A program made the translations under genes and the position numbers. From Mobilicoccus pelagius NBRC 104925 (GTDB lineage Bacteria > Actinomycetota > Actinomycetes > Actinomycetales > Dermatophilaceae), in assembly GCF_000247995.1 (NCBI RefSeq), contig NZ_BAFE01000003.1:124001-188000 (forward strand): a DNA stretch of 64,000 nt. The letters are read 5' to 3'. Shown here piece after piece: positions 26,166 through 34,842 of this stretch; position 1 is the first letter of the stretch; each line of letters opens with the position of its first letter. Under the pieces are notes generated by a model. The model did no database searches and had not been told where the DNA came from. It saw only the letters and a list, made by a program, of their open reading frames with translations.

Positions 26166-26246
26166 CTCCCGCCCCGGCACGTCGGCACTCCGGCACGTCG
26201 GCACGACGACCCGGCGGCCGCAGGAACCGGCCGGGAGGGTCGGCGT

Positions 26247-26252
26247 TAGCGT
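26247..26252 (+). promoter_or_regulatory. -10 hexamer TAGCGT, leaderless aldo/keto reductase
   Basis: TAGCGT ends 6 bases before ATG 26259. Upstream, a 14-base unit beginning CGGCACGTCGGCAC is repeated in tandem at about 26175-26204. Confidence 0.55.
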
Positions 26253-26258
26253 GGGGCG

Positions 26259-27089
26259 ATGGAGACCTACGCGCTCAACGACGGAGTCACGCTCCCGCGC
26301 ATCGGATTCGGCACCTACCCCCTGCGGGGCGAGGCCGGTGTCACGGCCATGACGAGCGCCCTCGAGGCCGGGTACCGGATGCTGGACTCGGCGGTGAACT
26401 ATCGCAACGAGTACGAGGTCGGGGAGGCGCTGCGACGTAGCGGGCTGCCGCGCGAGGAGGTCCGGATCGCCACGAAGGTTCCCGGCCGTGACCACGGCCG
26501 CACGAAGGCCGTCGCGTCGATCGAGGCGTCGCTCGAGGTCATGGGCCTCGACCGGCTCGACCTCGTCCTCATCCACTGGCCCAACCCGAGCCGTGGCCTC
26601 TACGTCGAGACGTGGCAGGGCCTCGTCGACGCGCGCGAGAAGGGGCTCGTCACGTCGATCGGGGTGAGCAACTTCACCGAGGAGCATCTGCGGGAGATCA
26701 TCGCGGCGACCGACGTCGTCCCGGCCGTCAACCAGATCGAGCTGCACCCCCGGTTCCCGCAGGCGGAGATGCGGGCGGTGCACGCAGAGCTCGGCATCCG
26801 GACCTCGTCGTGGAGCCCGCTCGGCAAGCGCGACGCCGCCTACGACGAGGCCCCGGTCGCCGACGCCGCCAAGGCGCACGAAGTCACGCCTGCGCAGGTC
26901 ATCCTCCGTTGGCAGCTCCAGATCGGGTCGCTGCCGCTGCCCAAGTCCGCCAACCCGGAGCGTCAGCGCACCAACCTCGACGTCTTCGGCTTCGAGCTCA
27001 CCGACGCCGAGGTCGAGGCGATCACCACCCTCGGCCGTCCCGACGGTCGCCTCTTCGGAGGTGACCCCCGCACGCACGAGGAGATGTGA
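26259..27089 (+). CDS. Aldo/keto reductase
   Basis: A 276-residue NADPH-dependent oxidoreductase of the AKR5-like group (2,5-diketo-D-gluconate reductase type). The catalytic tetrad is visible as Asp43, Tyr48, Lys73 and His106, in L-D-S-A-V-N-Y, A-T-K-V-P and L-I-H-W-P. The cofactor-binding end has P-L-P-K-S-A-N-P-E-R. Length is normal. The start is fixed by the leaderless promoter 6 bases upstream. It probably reduces carbonyl groups of sugars or methylglyoxal-like compounds in the cytoplasm. No partner gene is evident. The following gene's reading frame is open across this gene's end but starts later. Confidence 0.93.
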   Translation: METYALNDGVTLPRIGFGTYPLRGEAGVTAMTSALEAGYRMLDSAVNYRNEYEVGEALRRSGLPREEVRIATKVPGRDHGRTKAVASIEASLEVMGLDRLDLVLIHWPNPSRGLYVETWQGLVDAREKGLVTSIGVSNFTEEHLREIIAATDVVPAVNQIELHPRFPQAEMRAVHAELGIRTSSWSPLGKRDAAYDEAPVADAAKAHEVTPAQVILRWQLQIGSLPLPKSANPERQRTNLDVFGFELTDAEVEAITTLGRPDGRLFGGDPRTHEEM

Positions 27090-27288
27090 CGCCGCTCGTC
27101 GCACTCTCACCGACGCCCCCTCCCCCGTCCCGCACGACGCGGTGGCGAGGACCGTGCCCGACACGAGTCCTCGCCGGCCGCACCGGGACCCGCGGGTGGG
27201 GGCGCCGGTCGTCGGTGGCCCGGCCCGCCGCTGCGACACTGGGGGCGCCGGCCCGTGGCCGGGAGTGATCCGGCCCGAGGAGGCGCGC

Positions 27289-29298
27289 GTGGGGAGTGAG
27301 CAGGCGGCGGTGACGGCGGTCCGGCGTCGTCGTGGCGGGTGGTGGCCGGCGGCGATTGCGCTCGTCGCGGCCGCGGGGGGCGTCCTCGCGTTCCTCGCCC
27401 GGGTGGGCTGGGGCCTCGACCGCACCGACGAGGGCCAATACCTCCTCCTCCTCGCCGACCCGACGATGAGCCGCGCGACGGTCTTCCTCTTCGGATACGT
27501 CCTCCACCCCTTGTTCGCGCTCGTCGGCGGCGACGTGCTCGCCCTCCGCGTCGTCGGGATGCTCGTCGGCCTCCTCACTGCGGGGGCGCTCGGCTGGGCC
27601 GCGACCCGCGCCCTCGGCCTGCTCGGTGCGGATGCGTGGGCGGTTCGCGGCGTCGCGGCGACGGCCGGGCTCCTGCCGGTCGTCTCCTTCCCGCTCACCC
27701 CGAGCTACAACACCCTCGCGTTCTGGGGGACGTGCCTGTGGGCCTCCGGCCTCGTCCTCGCGACGTGGCCCGGCCCCGGTCGGGCCCACGAGGACGCCCA
27801 CGACGGCCCTCGCGACGCGGAGTCCGCGCCCGGTCCCCGGAGGCGGCTCGGCGCCATCGCACGCGACACCACCCTCGGTCCGGCCCTCGTCGGCCTCGGC
27901 GGGGTGGTCGCCGCCTCGGGCAAGGTGACGACAGGTGCAGCGCTCGCCGCTCTCACGCTCGTCGCCGTCGTCGTCCGGGCCGTCACGTCCCGTCGCCAGG
28001 TGCTCCCGTTCGTCGGGTGGGTCGCGGGTGGCGCGGTGGTGGGGCTCGTCGCGCTCATGGCGCTCGTCGGTCACGGCCCCGCCTGGATCGTCGACTTCTA
28101 CCGTGAGGGCGCCCGCAACGTCGCGCTCCTCCAGGGCCACGACGACCTCGTGCGGTGGGACCCGTTCCCGTGGATCGGGTTCCTCGCCGCCCCGGCGCTC
28201 GCCGTCGTCGTCGCCGCGCTCGTCTCGTGGAGGCTCCTCCGTCGCGGCGCCCCCACGCGTCGCCGGGGGCGCGCGATCGCCGCCGTGACGGCCCTCGCCG
28301 TCCTCGTCGAGGTCGTCGCGTTCGCCACGGGCCTCGCTCCCACCCGCGCGGTGCCGATGGTCGGCGCGTGCTGGTGGATCCCGCTCCTCGCGATCCCCGT
28401 CCTCCTCACCACGCGTCGCACCCCCGGCAGCGGCACGGACCACTCCGTCACGACGACAACGACGTCGACGACGCCCATGAGCGCAGACGACGAGCCCGCC
28501 CCCACGACATCGGCATCGGCGGTGGCATCGACATCGGCATCGACAGAAGCGCACGCGTCGCGGCGTCCCGGGCAGTCCCGAGCGGTCGAGGCCGTCACCC
28601 TTCTCGCCCTCACGCTCGCGCCGCTCGCGTACGTCGTCGGGACGAACGGCAACTATGCGATCGCGCAGGCGCGGGCGTGTCTCTTCTGGTTCGTCGCGGT
28701 CCTGCTCCTCACCGGCGTGCGGCACGGCACGGGCCGTAGGGAGGGGGAACGCCGTCTCGTGCGGCGGGTCGTCACGGCGGCGTCGGCCGGGCTCGTCCTC
28801 GTCGCCTCGCTCTCGGGGCTCGGGCACGCGTACCGCTATCCCCCGGTGACGTCGGCGTGGTCCGACCCGGCCGCGACGGAGGTCGCCGTCGTGAGCCCCG
28901 AGGGCGCGCGGCTCCGGGTCACGAAGGCCGACGCGGAGACGTCACGTCTCCTCGCCGAGGTCGACCGCGAGCATCACCTCGCCGGGGTGCCGATCCTCGA
29001 CGTCACGGGCGCGTCGCCGGGGTACGTCCGGCAGCTCGGGGGCAGGCCGGTGGGGAGTTCGTGGCTGCTCGGCGCGTATCCGGGGAGTCTCGACGCGGCG
29101 CTCGACGCGGTGCGCGGCGACGACCCGACGCTCGTGGATCGGGCGTGGGTGCTCGATGCGCCCGCCTCGCCACGACGCATCGAGGGGCTGCTTCCCGCGC
29201 TCGGTCGTTCGGTGGATCGGGACTACGAGACGGTCGCCACGTTCCGGCACACGCTTGGATACGAGGTGAGACTCCTCCGCCCCGTGACCGGATCGTGA
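27289..29298 (+). CDS. Polytopic membrane protein, GT-C glycosyltransferase-like (669 aa)
   Basis: A large membrane protein with about ten or eleven hydrophobic segments and a C-terminal extracytoplasmic domain (residues about 515-669). After the first segment there is G-W-G-L-D-R-T-D-E-G-Q-Y-L-L-L-L, an Asp-Glu motif placed like the catalytic acidic pair of GT39/GT83-type enzymes that use polyprenyl-phosphate sugars. A Thr/Ser/Ala-rich loop (about 380-430) separates the membrane halves. GTG 27289 has CGAGGAGG upstream at good spacing; open frame before it is non-coding in look. Similar proteins in actinomycetes are annotated as hypothetical. A role in glycan or wall modification is inferred. 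Confidence 0.6.
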   Translation: MGSEQAAVTAVRRRRGGWWPAAIALVAAAGGVLAFLARVGWGLDRTDEGQYLLLLADPTMSRATVFLFGYVLHPLFALVGGDVLALRVVGMLVGLLTAGALGWAATRALGLLGADAWAVRGVAATAGLLPVVSFPLTPSYNTLAFWGTCLWASGLVLATWPGPGRAHEDAHDGPRDAESAPGPRRRLGAIARDTTLGPALVGLGGVVAASGKVTTGAALAALTLVAVVVRAVTSRRQVLPFVGWVAGGAVVGLVALMALVGHGPAWIVDFYREGARNVALLQGHDDLVRWDPFPWIGFLAAPALAVVVAALVSWRLLRRGAPTRRRGRAIAAVTALAVLVEVVAFATGLAPTRAVPMVGACWWIPLLAIPVLLTTRRTPGSGTDHSVTTTTTSTTPMSADDEPAPTTSASAVASTSASTEAHASRRPGQSRAVEAVTLLALTLAPLAYVVGTNGNYAIAQARACLFWFVAVLLLTGVRHGTGRREGERRLVRRVVTAASAGLVLVASLSGLGHAYRYPPVTSAWSDPAATEVAVVSPEGARLRVTKADAETSRLLAEVDREHHLAGVPILDVTGASPGYVRQLGGRPVGSSWLLGAYPGSLDAALDAVRGDDPTLVDRAWVLDAPASPRRIEGLLPALGRSVDRDYETVATFRHTLGYEVRLLRPVTGS

Positions 29299-29467
29299 CA
29301 ACGACCCTCCGCGGGACGGGAATTGGACGGACGCCCGGACCTGAGCGTTTCGAGACCGGTTTTCTCGCAGGTCGAGAGCCTGCAGAGGTGGCATTCGGGG
29401 GCCGATGAGGTCTCGGGCTCCAGGGACGGGGCCTGCTCATCGTTCCGTCACGGAGGGGACTCCGCCC

Positions 29468-31165
29468 ATGTCGCGCCTGCCACGCGCTCTCACCACCCTC
29501 GCCGCCGGCCTCGCCGTCGGGGTCGCACCCCAGGCGGCCTCGGCGTCCGTCTCCACGGACCGGGGCTCCGACCTCGAGGTCGTCACCACGACGACGACCA
29601 CCGCCGACATCGACACGCGCGCCGTCACCGCCGGTGACGCCGCGACCGCGCCGATCGTCCAGCGCGCGATGGCCGGTCCTACCCGCCTCGCCGGCGCGGA
29701 CCGGTACGAGACGTCCGTCGCGATCAGCAAGCGGGCCTACTCCCCCGGCACCGCCAGGAGCGTGTACCTCGTCGGCGGCAACCGCCTCGACGAGGCCCTC
29801 GCCGGCGCCGCCCTCACCGACGGCCCCGTGCTCCTCGTGCCGACGGCCGGCACCGTGCCCCGCGCCGTCCGCGACGAGATCGCGCGTCTCTCCCCCTCCC
29901 AGGTCGTCGCGCTCGGCGGATCCGCCTCGGTCTCCTCCGACGTCCTCGGTCAGGCCGCCGGCGGGCTCTCCACGACGCGTCTCGGCAGCAACGACGTCTA
30001 CGCGACGGCGGTGGCGATCGCCCGCCGCGCGTTCCCCGAGGGGGCGTCCCACGTCTACGTCGCGCAGATCGGCGGGCGCGCCGACGCCGTCGTCGGTGGT
30101 GCGCTCAAGGACGGCCCGGTGCTTCCCGTGCCGGCGACCGGCGCCGCTCCCGCCGCGGTCCGGTCGCTCGTCGCGTCATGGGGCCCGTCGAAGGTCACGG
30201 GCCTCGGCGGCACCGGCGCGGTCTCGGCGACGACGCTCGCCTCCGCCGCCGGAGGCCGGCCCACCGACCGCCTCGCGGGTGCCGACCGGTACGCGACGGC
30301 CCAGGCCGTCGCCCGCGCCGCGTTCCCGTCGGGCGCATCGGTCGCCTACCTCGCCGGCGGGACGATGTTCGCCGACGCCGTCGTCGGCGGCATGCTCGCC
30401 GACGGCCCCATCCTCCTCACCCCGCCCGCAAGCGCGACGACGTGGAGCAAGAGCGTCGCGAACACCCTGACGGCACTCGGCGTTCGCAACATCGGGACGC
30501 TCGGCGGATCGGGTGCGGTCTCGGACGCGGCGATCGGTGCGGTCACGGCGAAGGTGCCCACGGCGACGACGGGATCGCTCCCGACGTACCGGGTGCCCGG
30601 CGCCCCCGCCCCGAGCCCGGCTCCCACCGGGGCGCCGACGCCTCCTCCGGCACCGGCCCCGGTTCCTGCACCGGCCCCTGCCCCCGCACCGGCCCCCGCA
30701 CAGCGGACGACGACCACGACGCCGACGGCTCCGTTGCCCGACACGTGTGCGGAGGCGATCGCGTCGTTCCGTCCGGTCCCGCGGGATTCGCGGTACACGA
30801 TCTCGTGCGTGCGGGGCTTCGACACCCCCGACACCCTCGGCCTCACCGAGACGTGGGTGTCGAGCACGACGGGCGAGTTCGTCGAGGGCCGGGTGAAGAT
30901 CCGCTCTGATCTGCGTGGGCCGCTGCTGCGCGCCGTCATGGCGCATGAGCTGAGCCACGCGTGGTCCTACTCCGAGCTCACGACCGCGCAGCGGACGGCC
31001 TTCGCGAAGTTCACCGGCGTCTCGTCGTGGGGCGGCGGCGATTACAACTCGATGCCCGCCGAGGTGTGGGCCCGCACCCAGGCGACGTGCGTCGGCTACC
31101 CCGACGGGTACCGCCGCAAGCAGGTGACGTGCAACGACATCGCCCGGTTCGGGTGGCGCCCCTGA
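29468..31165 (+). CDS. Secreted cell-wall-binding repeat protein fused to an HExxH domain
   Basis: A 565-residue secreted protein. A signal peptide (about residues 1-27) is followed by three cell-wall-binding type 2 repeats (residues about 70-360). Each opens with a R-L-A-G-A-D-R-Y-x-T-A-like motif and closes with a G-G-x-x-A-V-S segment. Then comes a Pro/Ala-rich linker (about 378-415) and a C-terminal domain of 150 residues. That domain has A-H-E-L-S-H-A-W, with His493, Glu494 and His497, and Glu532 in M-P-A-E-V-W-A, 35 residues after the second His. The last two fit a gluzincin zinc peptidase. The next gene encodes the domain alone. ATG 29468 has GGAGGGGA upstream. Function: probably a wall-anchored metallopeptidase; the substrate is unknown. 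Confidence 0.78.
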   Translation: MSRLPRALTTLAAGLAVGVAPQAASASVSTDRGSDLEVVTTTTTTADIDTRAVTAGDAATAPIVQRAMAGPTRLAGADRYETSVAISKRAYSPGTARSVYLVGGNRLDEALAGAALTDGPVLLVPTAGTVPRAVRDEIARLSPSQVVALGGSASVSSDVLGQAAGGLSTTRLGSNDVYATAVAIARRAFPEGASHVYVAQIGGRADAVVGGALKDGPVLPVPATGAAPAAVRSLVASWGPSKVTGLGGTGAVSATTLASAAGGRPTDRLAGADRYATAQAVARAAFPSGASVAYLAGGTMFADAVVGGMLADGPILLTPPASATTWSKSVANTLTALGVRNIGTLGGSGAVSDAAIGAVTAKVPTATTGSLPTYRVPGAPAPSPAPTGAPTPPPAPAPVPAPAPAPAPAPAQRTTTTTPTAPLPDTCAEAIASFRPVPRDSRYTISCVRGFDTPDTLGLTETWVSSTTGEFVEGRVKIRSDLRGPLLRAVMAHELSHAWSYSELTTAQRTAFAKFTGVSSWGGGDYNSMPAEVWARTQATCVGYPDGYRRKQVTCNDIARFGWRP

Positions 31166-31199
31166 GACGGCGCCGGCCTTCCGGCCGCAGGTGAGACGA

Positions 31200-31238
31200 C
31201 GGTGGGCGTCGGTGTGGGACGCACGTCGGCGCCCACCG
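31200..31238 (+). terminator. Hairpin after the HExxH fusion gene
   Basis: CGGTGGGCG at 31200-31208 pairs perfectly with CGCCCACCG at 31230-31238, 34 bases after the stop codon. There is no U-tract. Confidence 0.5.
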
Positions 31239-31439
31239 CCGTGCGTCGTGACGGCCCGCGTCGAGGGGACTCGCGGGCCCCGGATGTGACGTCCGGAGGG
31301 TCGGGCGGGCGCCGCGTGTCGTGCCACCCGGGCCGATCGCGAAGCGGTGTGGTGCCTCCCCATGGGGCAGGATGACCCGTGCCGGGTGGACGCGTCTCGT
31401 CCCCGGCGTGGGTGTCGTTCTTTCGTGTGGGGGTAGGTC

Positions 31440-32339
31440 GTGAAGTCGTCGTCGGCGTTGGTGGGGGTTCTCGTCGCAGGTGTGGGTGTGGGTGTGGGTG
31501 TGGGGGCGCCCGCCTCGGCGCAGGCCGTGTCGTCGCCCGGTCCGCAGCCGATGCAGCCCGTCTCGGCGTCGGTGGCGCCGGACGCGTTCGTCGGGGTGAG
31601 CGTGCCCGACATCCGGGCGCGGGTGCGCCAGGCCGACGCATCGAAGATGACGGCGCAGGACGAGCGGTGCGTCAAGTACGTCAAGGCGCGAATGCCGAAG
31701 TGGTGGTCCCCGTCGGGCCACACCGTGGTGTGCCGCGGCGGCACGACGAAGGGCTACGACTTCTACTTCGACGGCGTGGCGGTCCTCACCGTCAACACGA
31801 AGGTCGGCCCGCAGGGCTGGACGCAGGCCCCGGCGTGGGGTGCGGCGCAGGTCGCGGCCACGGAGCGTCGTCCGCTCACGGACGCGCCGAAGCTGTGCCG
31901 CCAGGCGATCTCGACACACACGGGCCTCGCGAAGCGGGCGGGCAACTACCGCATCCGGTGCGTCTCGCGGATCACGTGGAAGGCGCCGAAGACGAATGTC
32001 CGTGACGCGGCCGTCCTCGGCTACGTCCAGTACGGCAAGCGCGACATCGCGATCCTCGAGACGCGCGACGTGTCGTCGATGTCGTTCATCACGGCGCACG
32101 AGCTCGGCCACGCCGTCTCGTACATGCCGAAGGCGGGCGGGCTGCGTCAGGAGGTCACGCGCGCGGCCGAGCGGCGCACGTTCACCTCCGACCCGTACGT
32201 CGGGATGCCGGCAGAGGTGTGGGCCGAGTCGTTCGCCCGGTACTGGACGGGCCAGAACCCGCCGTCGGTGCAGAAGACCCGCCTCGGCCCGGCCCAGGTC
32301 GACCGCCTCCTGCGCCGGTACGGATTGCCGCGCCGCTGA
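31440..32339 (+). CDS. Secreted HExxH protein, stand-alone paralogue (299 aa)
   Basis: A secreted protein with a signal peptide whose core is a Gly-Val run, coded by four tandem copies of TGTGGG (31481-31504). The mature part has a C-terminal domain that matches the end of the preceding gene product: T-A-H-E-L-G-H-A-V-S-Y (His220, Glu221, His224) and Glu259 in G-M-P-A-E-V-W-A-E, again 35 residues after the second His. Two disulfide-capable pairs lie before it (C-V-K-Y-V, V-V-C-R-G, L-C-R-Q, R-C-V-S-R). The zinc-peptidase assignment is by motif only; no full peptidase family is recognised. GTG 31440 has GGGGTAGG upstream. A terminator hairpin follows. Confidence 0.72.
   Translation: MKSSSALVGVLVAGVGVGVGVGAPASAQAVSSPGPQPMQPVSASVAPDAFVGVSVPDIRARVRQADASKMTAQDERCVKYVKARMPKWWSPSGHTVVCRGGTTKGYDFYFDGVAVLTVNTKVGPQGWTQAPAWGAAQVAATERRPLTDAPKLCRQAISTHTGLAKRAGNYRIRCVSRITWKAPKTNVRDAAVLGYVQYGKRDIAILETRDVSSMSFITAHELGHAVSYMPKAGGLRQEVTRAAERRTFTSDPYVGMPAEVWAESFARYWTGQNPPSVQKTRLGPAQVDRLLRRYGLPRR
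31481..31504 (+). repeat. Four tandem TGTGGG units within a signal peptide
   Basis: Four perfect 6-base units code for Gly-Val dipeptides in the hydrophobic core of the signal peptide. Gain or loss of a unit keeps the frame and would lengthen or shorten the core by two residues. Confidence 0.8.
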
Positions 32340-32381
32340 CGGTCCTCACCGACGGTCCCCGCCCACGGTCCTCTCCGACGG

Positions 32382-32403
32382 CCCCCTCCCCACCGGGAGG
32401 GGG
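32382..32403 (+). terminator. Hairpin after the stand-alone HExxH gene
   Basis: CCCCCTCCC (32382-32390) pairs perfectly with GGGAGGGGG (32395-32403) around a 4-base loop, 43 bases after the stop codon. Confidence 0.5.
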
Positions 32404-32671
32404 TCGTCGGTGTCCCGTCACCGTTCTGGGCCAACAATCCCGGTCGAATACCCCCGGTCGGCGACGCTCGCGGAATCACTGCGGTTGCATCTCACGTCGA
32501 GGGTGCCTCGAGGAGCGTTCACCACCGGGGTGACTCGTTCTCGCAGGGGCGGGTGAAGCGGGGGCGTGACCTCCCCGACGCACGTGCACGGGGAACGCTC
32601 ACGGGAGGGCCCGGCGGACCTGTTCTCGGGGCCGCAGAACGATCGGGAGGACGGCGTTGAGGCGGCGCGAG

Positions 32672-32687
32672 TCGGACATGTGTCCGA
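32672..32687. promoter_or_regulatory. Inverted repeat TCGGACA-TG-TGTCCGA
   Basis: Perfect 7-base inverted repeat with a 2-base centre, 135 bases before the ATG of the cell-wall-binding gene. The shape is that of a dimeric-regulator operator, but the regulator is unknown. Confidence 0.35.
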
Positions 32688-32822
32688 GTTGACGGCACTC
32701 CCTGTGGCCCCCACCATCGAAGAAGACCGATTCTCGGTCGTGTCGCGGCGCTTGGGGGGATCCGGCATGCCGCGCTGATCACCGAAATGGTCGCTCTGCC
32801 GGCGACCGGAGGGGTTTCATCG

Positions 32823-34694
32823 ATGACTGTTCTTCGTACTCGCACACTCGCTTCCGCGGGTGCCACCCTGGCGCTCGCCGCGGCCGGTGTCGTCGCCGGC
32901 CCGTGGGCGGCCTCGGCCGCTCCCGCCATCCAGGTCGACGCCTCGACGAAGCCCATCGCGGGCCAGTCGTTCAAGGTGCAGACGTCCGGCGTGACGTCCG
33001 GTTCGTCCTACCGGATGGTGCTCGCGAGTGGCGGCGTCACGGACACCCGTGACGCGGCGGAGGCCAACTCGTGCAGCACCGCGTCGGCCGCGACGGCGAC
33101 GACGCTCACCTGCCAGATCACGGAGGGGACGGCGGGCGCCTACTCCCTCAACCTGCTCGACGACAAGGGTGCCGTCGTGGCCTCCACGGCCGTCACCGTC
33201 GCCCCGGTCGTGAGCAACGTCACCAAGCCGCGCCTCTCGGACCTCCCGGGTGCGAACGCCGACACGGTGACCGTCTACGCGAACCCGAACGTCGACTCCT
33301 ACACCGTCCAGGGCGACAAGGTCACGTTCGCCGCGAACGAGACGCAGAAGGACGTGACGATCAAGCCGACCGGCGGCGCGCAGTCGACGGACGTCACGGT
33401 CGTCGCGACCGCCAAGGCCGGTTCGTACTTCGCCGACGGCACGACCACGCAGACGTGGACGATGCGCACGACGGCCGGGGACCCGGTTCCGGCGGCGCTC
33501 ACGGTCACCGAGCCGACGCGCGTCGACGCGGTCGGCTCGGACAACGACACGATCACGCTCCGCAAGGACCCGAACGTCACGTGGACGATCGGCGGCAAGG
33601 CCGTCGACTTCGGCAGCGCCACGCAGATGACGCTCCCCGTCACGGGCTCCCGTGACAAGGACGGCGTGCTCAAGGTCGAGGTCGTGGCGAAGGCGGCCGA
33701 CGGGTTCACCTTCGGCGACGGCCAGACGAGCAAGACGTTCTCCTACGAGTACACGAACGCGCGCGCCGAGCCGACGTCCACGCGGATCGCCGGTGACACC
33801 CGCTTCGACACCTCCGTCGAGGTCGCGAAGAAGTACTTCCCCGGCCAGCACGACACGGTCTACGTCGCGAACGGGATGAACTTCCCCGACGCGCTCGCGG
33901 CCGGCCCGGCTGCCGCGCAGGCCAACGCGCCGCTCATCCTCACGGCGAAGTCCTCGATCCAGGACAACGCGATGGCGGAGATCGGCCGGATGCAGCCGAA
34001 GTCCATCCGCGTCGTCGGTGGCTCGGACGTCGTGAGCGACGCCGTCGCCGAGAAGCTCGGCAAGATCGCCCCCGTCACGCGGGTGCAGGGTGACGACCGC
34101 TTCGAGACGGCCGCCAAGGTGGCGCAGTCCTTCAAGTCGGCCGACACCGTCTACATCGCCTCGGGTCTCAACTTCCCCGACGCGCTCGCCGGTGGCTCGG
34201 GTGCCGCCCGTGAGAACGCCCCGATGCTCCTCACGAACGGCACGACCCTCTCCGACGACACCGTCGTCGAGCTGCGTCGCCTCAAGCCGTCGAAGGTCGT
34301 CGTCGTCGGTGGCGACAAGGTCGTCAAGTCGTCGGTGCTCCGTCAGGTGGGCGACGTCGTCCCGAGCGCGTCCCTCGTCCGCTCCGCGGGCAAGGACCGT
34401 TTCGAGACGTCCGCGCTCATCATCGAGAACGTCACGGGCAAGTCATGGGACGCCAAGGAGGAGAAGGTACGCCCCACGACGGCGTTCCTCGCGACGGGCC
34501 TCAACTACCCCGACGCGCTCGCGGGCATCCCGGCGGCGTTCGCGGCCAAGGCCCCGCTCGCGCTCACGATGCCGAAGTGCCTCCCGGCCCCGGTCAAGGC
34601 GGAGCTCGACAAGCTGCCACTCACGGGCACGGTGCGCCTCGGCTCCTCGAACGTCGTGGGTGACTTCGGCGTCCTCGGTGGCGCCTGCAGCTGA
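32823..34694 (+). CDS. Secreted cell-wall-binding repeat 2 protein (623 aa)
   Basis: A surface protein with a signal peptide (about residues 1-33, ending near A-A-S-A). Residues about 35-135 and two tandem beta-rich repeats (about 136-220 and 225-315) follow. The repeats share a 'D-T-V-T-V/D-T-I-T-L...N-P-N-V' pattern and resemble Ig-like modules. The C-terminal half (about 318-623) carries three cell-wall-binding type 2 repeats, opened by I-A-G-D-T-R-F-D-T, V-Q-G-D-D-R-F-E-T and S-A-G-K-D-R-F-E-T. These repeats bind wall polymers without covalent sorting. ATG 32823 has GGAGGGG upstream. A strong hairpin follows the stop. It is probably an S-layer-like or adhesive surface protein with no enzymatic motif visible. 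Confidence 0.85.
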   Translation: MTVLRTRTLASAGATLALAAAGVVAGPWAASAAPAIQVDASTKPIAGQSFKVQTSGVTSGSSYRMVLASGGVTDTRDAAEANSCSTASAATATTLTCQITEGTAGAYSLNLLDDKGAVVASTAVTVAPVVSNVTKPRLSDLPGANADTVTVYANPNVDSYTVQGDKVTFAANETQKDVTIKPTGGAQSTDVTVVATAKAGSYFADGTTTQTWTMRTTAGDPVPAALTVTEPTRVDAVGSDNDTITLRKDPNVTWTIGGKAVDFGSATQMTLPVTGSRDKDGVLKVEVVAKAADGFTFGDGQTSKTFSYEYTNARAEPTSTRIAGDTRFDTSVEVAKKYFPGQHDTVYVANGMNFPDALAAGPAAAQANAPLILTAKSSIQDNAMAEIGRMQPKSIRVVGGSDVVSDAVAEKLGKIAPVTRVQGDDRFETAAKVAQSFKSADTVYIASGLNFPDALAGGSGAARENAPMLLTNGTTLSDDTVVELRRLKPSKVVVVGGDKVVKSSVLRQVGDVVPSASLVRSAGKDRFETSALIIENVTGKSWDAKEEKVRPTTAFLATGLNYPDALAGIPAAFAAKAPLALTMPKCLPAPVKAELDKLPLTGTVRLGSSNVVGDFGVLGGACS

Positions 34695-34710
34695 CCTGCT
34701 CCCGCTCGAC

Positions 34711-34749
34711 CCGAAGCCCCGGTGGACTCCCCGTCCGCCGGGGCTTCGG
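34711..34749. terminator. 12-bp perfect hairpin between convergent genes
   Basis: CCGAAGCCCCGG (34711-34722) pairs perfectly with CCGGGGCTTCGG (34738-34749), 17 bases past the stop of the cell-wall-binding gene. It can serve the minus-strand gene ending at 34843 as well. Confidence 0.65.
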
Positions 34750-34842
34750 CGTGTCCGATGGTCGTCGCAGCGCAGGGGACTCTCCCCCTCCCGAGCCACG
34801 AGGTCGTCTGCCAGGCGGGATGCCGGGGCGAGGGCCAGGTCG

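Larger units (their letters stand above)
32340..32822. other. Intergenic region, 483 bases, between secreted-protein genes
   Basis: A terminator hairpin stands at its left end, an inverted repeat at 32672-32687, and a likely ribosome-binding site GGAGGGG just before the next ATG. No coding sequence was supported. A long leader or far-upstream promoter for the cell-wall-binding gene is possible. Confidence 0.4.
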
